DNA of 64,000 nucleotides from Mariniflexile gromovii (GCF_017814435.1 NZ_JAGJCB010000002.1:1-64000); one strand, 5' to 3'; shown: positions 8,529 to 18,451, counted from the stretch's first letter. Numbers and translations: made by a program. Notes: a model not told the origin generated them from the sequence alone.

Positions 8529-9320
8529 TTACAACATAATTGCTACTACCAAACCTTCATTAGCACGCACATTAAACACCGTATCATCCTCAAAAATAAG
8601 ATATTGCCCTTTTATACCCGTAAGTTTACCGGTGTAGGCTTGGGCTTTAATCAGGTTTAAACTTTTTGGTGTTGCTGGGTATTTTTCAACCGGGAAATCT
8701 AAATTGGTTTCAGTATTGGTTTCTATAAAATAATCTTTGGCTTCATCAGGAATGTATGGCTTTAACTTGTCGCGCCATTGCACTAAATCTTCATCTACTA
8801 CATCGTTTTTCAACATCGTGCGCCAATTGGTTTTATCGCCTACATGGTCTTTTAAAGCTACTTCCGTAATACCTGCTAAATAACGGTTGGGCACTTCTAC
8901 AATTTCAATAGCTTCATGTGCCCCTTGGTCTATCCAACGGGTTGGCACTTGGCTTTTTCTGGTTACACCTACTTTTATATTGCTTGAATTTGCCAAATAT
9001 ACAATGTGCGGTTGCAGCTGTACTTTCTTTTCGTACTCCAAATCGCGGTCTTCTTTATCTAAATGCGCGGTGCTTAACTCAGGTCGCATAATCCAATCGG
9101 CAGCTTGTGGTATTTCAAAAAAACAGCTCTTGCAAAACCCTTGTCGGTATATAGGCTTATCCATGCCACAATTCAAACACTGGTACTTAATAAATTGAAT
9201 GGTAACGGTTTTGCCCAATAACTGGTTCATATTTAAAAAATCGCTTTCAAACACCAAATAGTATTCAATAGGACTTGAAAATTCTGTTTCCATTTTTGTT
9301 AAAACACCTTGATAAGTCAT
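8529..9320 (-). CDS. DUF2797 domain protein
   Basis: The 263-residue protein belongs to the DUF2797 family of unknown function. A zinc-ribbon-like pair, CLNCG at about 49-53 and CKSC at about 68-71, lies near the N-terminus. It is followed by HIVYLANSSNIKVGVTR and QVPTRWIDQGA, which resemble the GIY-YIG-like strand-turn-strand layout reported for the family. No catalytic claim can be made. It is divergent from the GH3 gene; the promoters overlap the 42-nt gap. Confidence 0.8.
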   Translation of the reverse strand: MTYQGVLTKMETEFSSPIEYYLVFESDFLNMNQLLGKTVTIQFIKYQCLNCGMDKPIYRQGFCKSCFFEIPQAADWIMRPELSTAHLDKEDRDLEYEKKVQLQPHIVYLANSSNIKVGVTRKSQVPTRWIDQGAHEAIEIVEVPNRYLAGITEVALKDHVGDKTNWRTMLKNDVVDEDLVQWRDKLKPYIPDEAKDYFIETNTETNLDFPVEKYPATPKSLNLIKAQAYTGKLTGIKGQYLIFEDDTVFNVRANEGLVVAIML

Positions 9321-9340
9321 AAAAAAAAGTATTATTTTTA
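9309..9340 (+). promoter_or_regulatory. Candidate promoter of the GH3-family gene
   Basis: TTG 9309-9311 and TATTTTTA 9333-9340 are spaced by 21 nt. The -33 lies inside the divergent gene. Seven of eight -7 positions match. Confidence 0.45.
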
Positions 9341-9362
9341 AGAACTTAAATATAAAACAAAT

Positions 9363-10877
9363 ATGCCAATCACTATAGTAAATTCCATTGCTTCTTGGTT
9401 CTTAAAAAAACGCTTCCATCAAATTGAATTGTTTTTAAAATATCCCAATGAAGTACAAAACGAAATACTATTAGAGCTTTTGGATATGGCTAAAGACACC
9501 CAAATTGGCAAAGAATACGATTTTGCTTCCATAAAAAATTATAGAACCTTTGCAGAACGCATTCCCATAAAAAATTACGATGGTTGGCAAGATGTGATTG
9601 AACGCTCTATGAAAGGTGAAACCAATTTATTTTGGCCAACACCTATAAAATGGTTTGCAAAATCCAGCGGCACAACCCGAGCCAAAAGTAAATTTATTCC
9701 AGTAAGTGAGGAATCGCTTGAAGATTGCCACTATGCGGCCAGTAAAGATTTACTGTGCATGTACTTAAATAATAATGAAGACTCCCAATTATTTACAGGT
9801 AAAAGTTTACGCTTGGGCGGAAGCAAAGAGTTGTACAGAGAAAACGGCACCGTGTTTGGCGATTTGTCGGCTATTTTAATTGACAACATGCCGTTTTGGG
9901 CAGAATTTAGTAGCACTCCAAGCAACAAAGTGTCTTTAATGAGCGATTGGGAAAATAAAATGCAAGCCATTGTAAATGAAACCATGAATGAAAACGTTAC
10001 GAGTCTTGCCGGTGTTCCATCGTGGATGTTGGTACTACTTAACAACGTTTTAGAAACTACCGGCAAACAAAACCTTCATGATGTTTGGCCAAACTTGGAA
10101 GTTTATTTTCATGGTGGTGTAAGCTTCACACCATACAAAGACCAGTACAAAAAAATATTGCCTAAAAAAGACTTTAGGTATTATGAAATTTACAATGCTT
10201 CGGAAGGATTTTTTGCCATTCAAGACCAGAACAATTCCAACGAATTACTGCTCATGCTTGATTACGGTATATTCTATGAGTTTATTCCCATGGATATTTA
10301 CGCTACCGAAGCTGAAAAAGCCATTCCACTTAGCGAGGTAAAACTCCATCAAAATTACGCTGTAATTATAACCACCAATGCAGGGCTTTGGCGCTACAAA
10401 ATAGGCGACACGGTTAAATTCACCTCATTAAGCCCGTACAGAATTAAAATTTCTGGTAGAACCAAACACTTTATAAATGTTTTTGGAGAAGAACTTATTA
10501 TAGAAAATGCAGAAGAAGCACTTAGAAAGGTTTGCAAAAAAACAAAAGCTGAAATTGTAGACTACACCGCTGCACCTATTTTTATGGAAGGTAAAGAAAA
10601 AGGCGGACACGAATGGATGATTGAGTTTAAAACACCACCTAAAGACATTCACTATTTCAACGAATTGTTTGATAATGCTTTAAAAGCTTTAAATTCCGAT
10701 TACGAGGCGAAACGCTATAACAACATCACACTTAACAAACCTAAAATAAATATCGCCCGTAAAAATTTGTTTTACGATTGGTTAAAAGCGAACAACAAAT
10801 TAGGTGGACAGCATAAAGTCCCTAGACTTTCTAACACCCGTTTATATCTAGACGATTTAATTAGGTTGAATTCTTAA
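9363..10877 (+). CDS. GH3-family acyl-adenylate/amido synthetase-like protein
   Basis: The 504-residue protein matches the bacterial branch of the GH3 fold (ANL superfamily, acyl-adenylating enzymes that in plants conjugate hormones to amino acids). Visible are the P-loop-like KSSGTTRAKSKFIPVS near 100-115, the YNASEGFFAIQD adenylate-binding segment near 277, and the WRYKIGDTVKF hinge region near 345 followed by GRTKHFINVFGEEL. The substrate in flavobacteria is unknown. It forms a single-gene unit between a divergent DUF2797 gene and a convergent clpX. Confidence 0.85.
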   Translation: MPITIVNSIASWFLKKRFHQIELFLKYPNEVQNEILLELLDMAKDTQIGKEYDFASIKNYRTFAERIPIKNYDGWQDVIERSMKGETNLFWPTPIKWFAKSSGTTRAKSKFIPVSEESLEDCHYAASKDLLCMYLNNNEDSQLFTGKSLRLGGSKELYRENGTVFGDLSAILIDNMPFWAEFSSTPSNKVSLMSDWENKMQAIVNETMNENVTSLAGVPSWMLVLLNNVLETTGKQNLHDVWPNLEVYFHGGVSFTPYKDQYKKILPKKDFRYYEIYNASEGFFAIQDQNNSNELLLMLDYGIFYEFIPMDIYATEAEKAIPLSEVKLHQNYAVIITTNAGLWRYKIGDTVKFTSLSPYRIKISGRTKHFINVFGEELIIENAEEALRKVCKKTKAEIVDYTAAPIFMEGKEKGGHEWMIEFKTPPKDIHYFNELFDNALKALNSDYEAKRYNNITLNKPKINIARKNLFYDWLKANNKLGGQHKVPRLSNTRLYLDDLIRLNS

Positions 10878-11082
10878 AACCATATATATCACGGTTTTTA
10901 GTAACTACCGATTAAAGTCACTGCTAAAAGTGATTTTAACGAGTATTTCGTCTAATCATCTAAAAGGTAATATTGGGAGCTTAAATAAAATTAAAATAGA
11001 CATACTTTTAACTAAGTTTTTAAAAACAGTATGAAAAAATCCCATAATGTCCTTTATTAATTAACATCCATAAAAACAAAAA

Positions 11083-11112
11083 AAACCACGCAAGTTGCGT
11101 GGTTTTTTTTAT
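11083..11112. terminator. Bidirectional terminator between GH3 gene and clpX
   Basis: The stem ACCACGC/GCGTGGT with loop AAGTT is bordered by A8 and T8, so it can serve both converging genes. The remainder of 10878-11128 shows no gene. Confidence 0.85.
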
Positions 11113-11128
11113 ATGATGTTTTTAAGTT

Positions 11129-12361
11129 TTACGAAACTGCCTTTAGTTTCTTTAAAGTGGTTTTAACCAATTTATCTTCAACATACGATTTAGTAACATT
11201 CAGCTTTTTATCGTTACTACTTGGCATTTCAAACATAGCGTCAGTTAAAACTTCTTCGCAAAGCGAACGCAATCCTCTAGCTCCTAATTTATATTCAATA
11301 GCTTTTTCAACTATATAATCTAAAGCACCATCAGAGATTGAAAAATCAATATCATCCATAGAAAATAATTTTTGATATTGCTTAATAATGGCGTTTTTAG
11401 GCTCTGTAAGAATGGCTCTTAATGTTTTGGCATCTAACGGATCCATATAAGTAAGTACAGGTAAGCGCCCTATAATTTCTGGAATTAAACCAAAGTCTTT
11501 TAAATCTTTTGGTATAATATATTGAAGTAAGTTATCCTGATCTACAACCTCTTCAGACTTCGAAGCACTATAACCAACCGCTTGCATATTCAAACGTTTT
11601 GATATATGGCGTTCTATACCATCAAAAGCACCACCTGCAATAAATAATATATTTTCGGTATTAACTTCTATAAACTTTTGGTCTGGATGCTTACGTCCTC
11701 CTTTTGGTGGCACGTTAACAACGGTACCTTCCAAAAGTTTTAGTAAAGCTTGTTGCACACCTTCACCAGAAACATCTCGGGTAATAGATGGGTTATCGCT
11801 TTTACGTGCAATTTTATCAATCTCATCAATAAAAACGATGCCTTTTTCAGCCTTTTCTAAATTATAATCAGCGGCTTGTAATAAACGGGTTAAGATACTT
11901 TCTACGTCTTCACCAACATAACCTGCCTCTGTTAAAACCGTAGCATCTACTATTGCCAAAGGCACATTAAGCATTCTGGCTATTGTTTTTGCAACTAAGG
12001 TTTTACCTGTTCCGGTTTGACCAACCATAATGATATTACTTTTTTGTATTTCAATATCATCTTTGGTTACAGGTTGCAATAAACGTTTATAATGGTTGTA
12101 TACGGCCACAGACATCACTTTTTTGGTCATGTTTTGCCCTATAATATATTCGTCTAAAAAAGCTTTAATTTGTTGTGGTTTGCGTAGTTTTAGTTCTGCA
12201 GTTAAATCGCTACTATCATTTTGTTTCGATTCTTCTAATACAATACCATGTGCTTGCTCTATACATCTGTCGCATATATGAGCATCTAATCCTGCTATTA
12301 ATAAATTCGTTTCTGGTTTTTTACGACCACAAAACGAACATTCCAATTCTTCTTTTGCCAT
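11129..12361 (-). CDS. clpX: ATP-dependent Clp protease ATP-binding subunit ClpX
   Basis: The 410-residue AAA+ unfoldase feeds ClpP. The N-terminal zinc-binding domain has Cys8, Cys11, Cys30 and Cys33 for SspB-type adaptors and substrates. Walker A is GQTGTGKT at 114-121 and Walker B is FIDE at 177-180. The pore and sensor regions are complete. The ClpP-docking loop, IGF in Escherichia coli, reads VGY (in MQAVGYSA near 275). It forms the tig-clpP-clpX cluster, 74 nt downstream of clpP. Confidence 0.96.
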   Translation of the reverse strand: MAKEELECSFCGRKKPETNLLIAGLDAHICDRCIEQAHGIVLEESKQNDSSDLTAELKLRKPQQIKAFLDEYIIGQNMTKKVMSVAVYNHYKRLLQPVTKDDIEIQKSNIIMVGQTGTGKTLVAKTIARMLNVPLAIVDATVLTEAGYVGEDVESILTRLLQAADYNLEKAEKGIVFIDEIDKIARKSDNPSITRDVSGEGVQQALLKLLEGTVVNVPPKGGRKHPDQKFIEVNTENILFIAGGAFDGIERHISKRLNMQAVGYSASKSEEVVDQDNLLQYIIPKDLKDFGLIPEIIGRLPVLTYMDPLDAKTLRAILTEPKNAIIKQYQKLFSMDDIDFSISDGALDYIVEKAIEYKLGARGLRSLCEEVLTDAMFEMPSSNDKKLNVTKSYVEDKLVKTTLKKLKAVS

Positions 12362-12435
12362 TAATCTTTATGTTTTTCAAAGAGAAATTATTATAAATAC
12401 CTCTATAACAATTCTTTAAAATTACGAAATTTTAT

Positions 12436-13110
12436 TTAATTACGTGCTAAAATTTCATCAATCATACCGTATTCTTTAGCTTTATCGGCTTTCATCCAGT
12501 AATCTCTATCACTATCATTATATACTTTGTCGTAATCTTGCCCTGTGTGCTTACTTATAATTTTATAAAGTTCTTCTTTTAAAATTAATATCTCTCTTGC
12601 AGTAATTTCAATATCACTTGCTTGTCCTTGCGCACCACCTAAGGGTTGGTGAATCATCACACGGGAATGTGTTAAACCACTACGTTTCCCTTTAGTGCCC
12701 GCACATAATAACACAGCACCCATAGAAGCTGCCATACCTGTACAAATAGTGGCAACATCTGGTTTTATAAACTGCATGGTATCGTAAATCCCTAAACCGG
12801 CATACACACTTCCTCCAGGAGAATTAATATAAATTTGGATATCTTTAGAGGAGTCTGTACTTTCCAAAAAAAGTAGTTGTGCTTGTATGATGTTTGCTAC
12901 TTGGTCGTTAATGGCTGTTCCCATAAAAATGATACGATCCATCATTAAACGAGAAAACACATCAAAAATAGCGATATTCATTTGGCGTTCTTCAATAATA
13001 TTTGGGGTTAAGCTTGTTGGATACATGCTACTGATGATTTTATTGTAGTATGTACTGCTTATTCCTTGATCTTTTATCGCGAATTTTTCAAATTCTTTTG
13101 CGTAATCCAT
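12436..13110 (-). CDS. clpP: ATP-dependent Clp protease proteolytic subunit ClpP
   Basis: The 224-residue serine peptidase has catalytic Ser129 (in GMAASMG), His154 (in MIHQPLGG) and Asp202. It forms the tetradecameric chamber that degrades substrates unfolded by ClpX. The N-terminal extension of about 35 residues before the mature fold is typical of the family's cleaved propeptide. It lies downstream of tig and upstream of clpX, all on the minus strand. Confidence 0.96.
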   Translation of the reverse strand: MDYAKEFEKFAIKDQGISSTYYNKIISSMYPTSLTPNIIEERQMNIAIFDVFSRLMMDRIIFMGTAINDQVANIIQAQLLFLESTDSSKDIQIYINSPGGSVYAGLGIYDTMQFIKPDVATICTGMAASMGAVLLCAGTKGKRSGLTHSRVMIHQPLGGAQGQASDIEITAREILILKEELYKIISKHTGQDYDKVYNDSDRDYWMKADKAKEYGMIDEILARN

Positions 13111-13222
13111 AATTGTTTCTTGTTGTTGTTTTAGGTTAAATCCTTAATTATCAATTGAGTGATTTAAAAAAGACCATTTAAAAACTTTTTTAATCTTTTG
13201 AAGCTAAATGTACTCAACAAAT

Positions 13223-13256
13223 TAGGCGCTATAATTAACCAATTATAGCGCCTAAA
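13223..13256 (-). terminator. Strong hairpin between tig and clpP
   Basis: A perfect 15-bp stem (13223-13237 with 13242-13256, core AGGCGCTATAATT) has a 4-nt loop. No T run follows on the minus strand, so it may be a processing or stability hairpin rather than a full terminator. Confidence 0.65.
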
Positions 13257-13286
13257 TATAATGAATTATTCTGTAAAGGCACAGGA

Positions 13287-14615
13287 TTATTTATCGCCGT
13301 ACACTTCCTTTACGAAATTTTCGTAACTTAATTCTTTTACTTTAAGATTTGCTTTTTCTTTGTAAAGAGTCAATAATTTTTGACTAATCAATTGCTCAGA
13401 AATACGACGCGCCTCTTCTTGATTTGATAAAATACGTGCAGCTATATCATCCAATTCCTTGTCAGAAGGATTCATTTGTCCAAACTGTGCCATTTGCGCT
13501 TTTATCATTTCTCTTGAATGATTTCTAATATCATCCATAGTTACTTGAATATTGTTATCTGTAATTAACTTACCTTCAATTAATTGGTAACGCAAGCTTT
13601 TTTCAGACTTCTCATATTCTTCTTTAGCTTGGTCGCTATCCAATGGTTGCTCGCCAGCTGTTTGCATCCATTTCTGTAAAAACTCTGCAGGTAAATCGAA
13701 CTTGGTGTTTTCAACCAAATACTCGGTAACATCATTTAAAAGTTTTTGGTCTGCTTGTTGCGCAAATTGCTTTTCAGCGTCTTCCTTAATTTTATCTTTT
13801 AATTCTGTAACCGATTTAACAACATCTTTACCAAATAATTTATCAAATAATTCTTGGTCTAAGTCTGCCAATTCACGAGTATTGATTTCAGAAATTGTAA
13901 ATGTTACTTCAATATCCAAACCATGTACATCATCATGACCTAATTTTAATGCGTGCATTAATTCATGCTCATCATCATAAAGACCTTTGGTTTGCAATGT
14001 AATAACATCACCAACTTTAGCTCCAATAAATAGTTTTTCAGTCGCTTCTCCTTTAAATTTATCTAAAGTTAAAGTTACTTTATTTTCTATGTCGCGTTCC
14101 TCATTTTTATAAACACCCGTAATTTCGCTATCTTTTGCTACTGAAGATTGAGAAATTAATTTGCCATATTGCTTTTGAATACGCTCTACTTGTTCGTCAA
14201 TCATTTTATCATCGGCAATAATATGGTATTGCGTGATAGCGTCTTTCGCTTTTAAGTCAACTTCAAATTCTGGAGCTAAACCTAATTCAAATTCAAATGA
14301 AAGTGTATCAGCATCCCAGTTAATGGCATCTTGAGGCTTAGGTAGCGGTTGCCCTAAAACATCTAACTTTTCTTCAGTAAGATATTTGTTTAATGCATCT
14401 TGCAACAACTTATTCACTTCATCAACCAACACTGCTTTTCCGTATTGCTTTTTAACCATACCCATTGGTACTTGGCCTTTTCTAAAACCTGGAATGTTTG
14501 CTGTTTTACGGTAATCTGTTAAGATTTTTTCAACTTTAGCGCTATAATCTTCTTTAGCGATATCTACTTTTACTACAGCATTTAATGCATCAACGTTTTC
14601 TCTTGTAATATTCAT
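13287..14615 (-). CDS. tig: Trigger factor chaperone
   Basis: The 442-residue ribosome-associated chaperone has the N-terminal ribosome-binding domain with the GFRKGQVPMGMVKKQYG loop (about 43-59). A PPIase-like middle follows but lacks obvious FKBP active-site residues, as is usual in Bacteroidota. A long helical C-terminal cradle makes up the rest. It captures nascent chains at the exit tunnel. It heads the tig-clpP-clpX group. Its own promoter overlaps a dyad at 14693-14725. Confidence 0.95.
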   Translation of the reverse strand: MNITRENVDALNAVVKVDIAKEDYSAKVEKILTDYRKTANIPGFRKGQVPMGMVKKQYGKAVLVDEVNKLLQDALNKYLTEEKLDVLGQPLPKPQDAINWDADTLSFEFELGLAPEFEVDLKAKDAITQYHIIADDKMIDEQVERIQKQYGKLISQSSVAKDSEITGVYKNEERDIENKVTLTLDKFKGEATEKLFIGAKVGDVITLQTKGLYDDEHELMHALKLGHDDVHGLDIEVTFTISEINTRELADLDQELFDKLFGKDVVKSVTELKDKIKEDAEKQFAQQADQKLLNDVTEYLVENTKFDLPAEFLQKWMQTAGEQPLDSDQAKEEYEKSEKSLRYQLIEGKLITDNNIQVTMDDIRNHSREMIKAQMAQFGQMNPSDKELDDIAARILSNQEEARRISEQLISQKLLTLYKEKANLKVKELSYENFVKEVYGDK

Positions 14616-14692
14616 TTTAAATGATATAAAGCCTTTTAATAGGCATTTAACAAATACTATTTATTTTTAAACCGAATTTATTTAATTAAAAT

Positions 14693-14729
14693 CGGGTTGC
14701 AAAAATATAACATTTTTACAACCCGACAA
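14693..14729 (-). promoter_or_regulatory. tig promoter overlapped by a dyad
   Basis: On the minus strand, TTG (14727-14729) and TATTTTTG (14700-14707) are 19 nt apart. The arms CGGGTTG 14693-14699 and CAACCCG 14719-14725 form a dyad spanning the -7 and spacer, placed where an operator could block polymerase. Confidence 0.6.
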
Positions 14730-14747
14730 AGTTTTTAACAGCTTGAT

Positions 14748-15107
14748 TTAAAGCGGTTTTTTATCTTCATTTAAAAGTGAATACAGAAAAGATTGGAGTA
14801 CGGAAAGCAGAATACTAAATAGAATGGCTGTCCAAATACTGCTTACTGAAAAACCATCTATTAATTTATCGGCCAATAGTATAATTAAAGCATTGATTAC
14901 CAAAAGGAATAAGCCCAACGTTACAACAGTAATTGGCAAGGTTAAAATTATTAGGATGGGTTTTACAAATACATTTAGAACTGCCAAAACTATGGCTACG
15001 ATGATAGAGGTTACGTAAACATCTCCGGACAATGTAACTCCAGGCAAAAAATATGCTAGAATAAATACGGCAAAGGCGGTTAACAGAAGTCTTAAAATTA
15101 AACTCAT
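14748..15107 (-). CDS. Phage-holin-family (4-TMS) membrane protein
   Basis: The 119-residue protein has four hydrophobic helices (ILRLLLTAFAVFILAYFLPGV, VTSIIVAIVLAVLNVFVKPIL, ILTLPITVVTLGLFLLVINAL and the C-terminal WTAILFSILLSVLQSFLYS). The P-I-L-I-I-L-T-L-P-I-T loop is typical of the YvlD/'phage holin family 4' family. Despite the name these are chromosomal membrane proteins. No phage genes are nearby. The role is unknown, possibly envelope stress. Confidence 0.85.
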   Translation of the reverse strand: MSLILRLLLTAFAVFILAYFLPGVTLSGDVYVTSIIVAIVLAVLNVFVKPILIILTLPITVVTLGLFLLVINALIILLADKLIDGFSVSSIWTAILFSILLSVLQSFLYSLLNEDKKPL

Positions 15108-15140
15108 AATGTTTCGTTTTTAATAAAAATACTAAAAAAA

Positions 15141-15905
15141 TTATTTAACAAATACCATAACAGCATCAAAAAAGTCTTTTGGGTTTTCGGCATGCAACCA
15201 ATGCCCAGCATTAGAAATGGTAATAATTTTGGCTTTTGGAAAGTGGTTTGTAATAATACGTTCATCCTCAACCCCTATATATTCTGAACGGTCGCCACGT
15301 AAAAATAGCGTATCTTTTTCAAAAGTTGCTTGTGGTGGTAAGGGTTCGCCCACTTCGGCTACTTCTTCTTTTAAAACTTCCAAGTTCATTCGTAATGCCA
15401 ATGTTCCTTTTTCAATCCAATAGAGGTTTTTCAGTAAAAATTGACGGGTTCCCACATCAGAAATATAACCGCTTAAAATTTTATCGGCTTCACCCCTGCT
15501 TTTTATAACATCAAAATTTAAAGCACTTAATCCATTTAAAATGCCATCGTGATGCACGGGATAGAACCGTGGCGATATATCGGCTATTATTAATTTTGAA
15601 ACCATTTCTGGGTATTTAGAAGCAAATAACATAGCAGTTTTACCGCCCATAGAATGCCCTAGCAACACCATGTTTTCTAGTTGATGCGTTTCACAATAAT
15701 GCTTTAAATCTTCAACTAAAACTTCATAACTAAATTCATTATCATGAAAACTATGGCCATGGTTGCGTTGATCTACCAAATGTACTTGAAAATTTTCCTC
15801 GCTAAATTGAATCCCGAGTGTTTTCCAGTTATCACTCATTCCTAAAAAACCATGTAGAATAACAAAAGGTTGGCCTTCGCCTAAAATATTTGAATGTAAA
15901 AGCAT
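15141..15905 (-). CDS. Alpha/beta-hydrolase, YbfF-type esterase
   Basis: The 254-residue hydrolase has the LHGFLGMSDNWKTLG oxyanion region near 18-32, the nucleophile elbow GHSMGGK (Ser near 87), an acid in the LRGDRSEYI strand, and His in SNAGHWLHAENP near 236. Relatives are acyl-CoA/ester hydrolases of broad specificity. It is in line with pdxJ upstream and the holin-like gene downstream. The catalytic triad is complete; the natural substrate is unknown. Confidence 0.9.
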   Translation of the reverse strand: MLLHSNILGEGQPFVILHGFLGMSDNWKTLGIQFSEENFQVHLVDQRNHGHSFHDNEFSYEVLVEDLKHYCETHQLENMVLLGHSMGGKTAMLFASKYPEMVSKLIIADISPRFYPVHHDGILNGLSALNFDVIKSRGEADKILSGYISDVGTRQFLLKNLYWIEKGTLALRMNLEVLKEEVAEVGEPLPPQATFEKDTLFLRGDRSEYIGVEDERIITNHFPKAKIITISNAGHWLHAENPKDFFDAVMVFVK

Positions 15906-16000
15906 TTTTGATTTACGATTTATGATTAACGATTAACGAGTTATGAGTTAGAATTTACGATTTTGAAACTTTGAACTTAAAACATTGAACTTGAAACTTT
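15906..16000. repeat. Word-like low-complexity repeat
   Basis: Interleaved imperfect copies of GATTAACGA and of TTTGAAC/TTGAACTT-type words fill the gap between pdxJ and the esterase. The same vocabulary (GATTGACGA, GAATTTGGAATTT) occurs inside the deacetylase gene at 25709-25762. Confidence 0.65.
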
Positions 16001-16003
16001 GAA

Positions 16004-16717
16004 CTACTTAAGTTTACGAAGATACATTTGGATAACGTTTTCAATCCCTAAATACAAACTTTCGGCTATTAAGGCATGACCTATGGAAACTTCCAATAAA
16101 TTAGGAATGTTCTCCTTAAAAAATCGGATATTATCTAACGACAAATCATGGCCCGCATTAACGCCCAAACCTAAATCATTGGCCAATGTAGCGCTTTCAG
16201 CATAGGGTTTTATGGCGTTTTCATCACCTAAACCGTATTGGTGCGCAAAAGCTTCGGTATAAAGTTCAATTCTATCGGTTCCGGTGGCTTTGGCACCTTC
16301 AATTTGCTTTAAAATGGGATCTACAAAAATAGAGGTTCTTATTCCATTATTCTGAAATTCCTTAATCACATCTACCAAAAAATCTTTGTTTTTAATGGTA
16401 TCCCAACCCGCGTTGCTGGTAATAGCATCTTCGGCATCTGGCACTAAAGTTACCTGTGTTGGTTTCACTTGTAAAACCAGATCTAAAAACGATTTCACAG
16501 GATTTCCTTCAATATTATATTCGGTATAAACAATAGGTTTTAAATCGCGCGCATCTTGGTAACGGATGTGGCGCTCGTCGGGTCTCGGGTGTATGGTTAC
16601 ACCTTCAGCACCAAAACGTTGCACATCTTTTGCAAATTGCACCACATTAGGCACATCGCCTCCTCTAGAATTCCTTAAAGTTGCTATCTTGTTAATATTT
16701 ACACTTAACTTTGTCAT
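16004..16717 (-). CDS. pdxJ: Pyridoxine 5'-phosphate synthase
   Basis: The 237-residue TIM-barrel enzyme condenses 1-deoxyxylulose 5-phosphate with 3-amino-2-oxopropyl phosphate to PNP in vitamin B6 synthesis. Motifs are VNINKIATLRNSRGG, the HPRPDERHIR phosphate/substrate loop (about 41-50), and the conserved VNAGHDL segment near 190. Its DXP substrate comes from Dxs, encoded at 31408. TATTTTTG at 16737-16744 (minus) is a likely -7. It is divergent from the CBS gene. Confidence 0.95.
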   Translation of the reverse strand: MTKLSVNINKIATLRNSRGGDVPNVVQFAKDVQRFGAEGVTIHPRPDERHIRYQDARDLKPIVYTEYNIEGNPVKSFLDLVLQVKPTQVTLVPDAEDAITSNAGWDTIKNKDFLVDVIKEFQNNGIRTSIFVDPILKQIEGAKATGTDRIELYTEAFAHQYGLGDENAIKPYAESATLANDLGLGVNAGHDLSLDNIRFFKENIPNLLEVSIGHALIAESLYLGIENVIQMYLRKLK

Positions 16718-16805
16718 GTATCACTGTTTTAAAAAACAAAAATACAAAGTAGAACAGGCTTAAATGCTTTTTTTTTGATTAATTTGCATAGATATAAATT
16801 GGATA

Positions 16806-17465
16806 ATGAGACTATCAGAATTTATAATTAACGATATAAAGCCATTAAATAGCAAAAGCAAAATCAGCGATTTGCAACATCTATTTAATCAGTTAACCTA
16901 TTCGCACGTCCCTATACAAGACGACAACAAAATATATTTAGGATGCTTTTCCGAAACCGATGCCCATTGTTTTGAAAGCGACAAAACTGTTGATGATTAC
17001 AAATATTCCATTGAAAGTTTTTTTGTGCGCGACTCTACGCTTTGGCTGGATGTTTTAGAAGCGTTTGCTGTAAACTCCGCTAATATTATGCCCGTTTTAA
17101 ACGACCAAAATGTGTATTTGGGTTATTATGAATTGAAAGAGGTAATTAGCTTATTTAGCGAATCGCCCTTTTTCTCTGAGCCCGGAGGCATTTTAGTAAT
17201 TGAAAAAGGTATAAATGATTATTCCTTTAGTGAAATTAGCCAGATTGTAGAATCTAACAACGGAAAATTACTTGGTGCTTTTGTATCTAAAATGAAACCC
17301 GATTTGGTTCAAGTCACCCTAAAAATAGGCAGTACGGGGTTAAATGGCATTATTCAAACCTTTAGAAGGTACAGCTATCAAATTGTATCTGGACATGAAG
17401 AGGACAGTTATTTAGAAAGTTTGAAAGAACGATCGGATTATTTAAACAAATATTTAAACATATAA
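16806..17465 (+). CDS. CBS-domain protein
   Basis: The 219-residue protein has two CBS-like halves near residues 1-125 (SYVPIQ-like HVPIQDDNKIYLG and IMPVLNDQNVYLGYYE), the usual adenosine-nucleotide sensor fold, followed by a small alpha/beta (ACT-like) C-terminal domain with GGILVIEKGINDYSFSEIS. It lies 2 nt upstream of nadK and is translationally coupled with it. A sensor role toward NAD(P) or adenylate status is an inference from that neighbour. Confidence 0.85.
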   Translation: MRLSEFIINDIKPLNSKSKISDLQHLFNQLTYSHVPIQDDNKIYLGCFSETDAHCFESDKTVDDYKYSIESFFVRDSTLWLDVLEAFAVNSANIMPVLNDQNVYLGYYELKEVISLFSESPFFSEPGGILVIEKGINDYSFSEISQIVESNNGKLLGAFVSKMKPDLVQVTLKIGSTGLNGIIQTFRRYSYQIVSGHEEDSYLESLKERSDYLNKYLNI

Positions 17466-17467
17466 GC

Positions 17468-18352
17468 ATGAAGGTTGCCGTTTTTGGACGATTTTACAAC
17501 AAAACCACTACAACATCGGTAGAACGGTTATTTGATTATTTATTAAAGAAAAATGCCGATGCTTATATTGAATCCGAGTTTTTCAACCTTATAAAAAAGG
17601 AAGCTCCAAATTTTGACGATTACAAATCTTTTAAAACTTTCGACACCTTAGATAAATCGTTTGATTTTTTAGTTAGTGTTGGTGGCGATGGCACCATTTT
17701 ACGCGCCATTATTTTTGTAAAAGACATGGGCATCCCCATTGTAGGCATCAATACAGGGCGTTTAGGTTTTTTAGCAACCATACAAGTAGATGAAATAGAA
17801 AATGCCATTCAAAACATCATCGATGGCAAATATAAAATATCCGAACGTAGTTTACTGTCCATTGAAACATCTCCTGAAAACGAGGATGTAAAATCTTTAA
17901 ATTTCGCATTGAACGAAATTGCAGTTAGCCGAAAAAACACCACCTCTATGATTACCGTAGAAACACATTTAAACGGGGAGTATTTAACATCGTATTGGAG
18001 TGATGGCTTGATTGTTTCAACACCAACAGGCTCAACAGGTTACTCATTAAGTTGTGGTGGTCCCGTAATAACACCAGACACCAATAGTTTTGTTTTAGCA
18101 CCTATTGCACCACATAATTTAAGTGCACGCCCACTTATTATTCCAGATTCAACCGAAATTCAATTAAGGGTTGAAGGGCGTGAAGAAAGCCATTTAATAT
18201 CCTTAGATTCTAGAATTGCCACCTTAGAGAATGGCACCATCATTAAAATAAAAAAAGCCGATTTTAAAATTAAAATGATCGACTTACTGAATGAAAGCTT
18301 TTTAGACACGCTTCGAAAAAAACTGCTTTGGGGAGAAGATAAGCGCAATTAA
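17468..18352 (+). CDS. nadK: NAD kinase
   Basis: The 294-residue protein carries the diacylglycerol-kinase-like GGDGT motif (VSVGGDGTILRA near 77) that binds ATP. It also has LNEIAVSRKN, TYWSDG-like SYWSDGLIVSTPTGSTGYSLS and the conserved PIAPHNLSARP segment that forms the NAD site. It phosphorylates NAD to NADP. It follows the CBS gene with only 2 nt between. Full length for the bacterial enzyme. Confidence 0.96.
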   Translation: MKVAVFGRFYNKTTTTSVERLFDYLLKKNADAYIESEFFNLIKKEAPNFDDYKSFKTFDTLDKSFDFLVSVGGDGTILRAIIFVKDMGIPIVGINTGRLGFLATIQVDEIENAIQNIIDGKYKISERSLLSIETSPENEDVKSLNFALNEIAVSRKNTTSMITVETHLNGEYLTSYWSDGLIVSTPTGSTGYSLSCGGPVITPDTNSFVLAPIAPHNLSARPLIIPDSTEIQLRVEGREESHLISLDSRIATLENGTIIKIKKADFKIKMIDLLNESFLDTLRKKLLWGEDKRN

Positions 18353-18402
18353 ACAATAATTTCATATAAATACTGTTTTACACTAATACAATTTAGCTCA
18401 AA

Positions 18403-18434
18403 TTGCATTAGGCTAATCTTATTTATTATATTTG
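18403..18434 (+). promoter_or_regulatory. Promoter of the DUF6089-uppS-bamA operon
   Basis: TTG 18403-18405 and TATATTTG 18427-18434 have exactly 21 nt between them, a full match to the group consensus. The start codon is 17 nt downstream. Confidence 0.75.
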
Positions 18435-18451
18435 CAAACTTTTGAACATTT

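Noticed and set aside
14748-15107. Prophage because of a phage-holin family gene
   Set aside because: The family is chromosomal and no structural, lysin or integrase gene is near.
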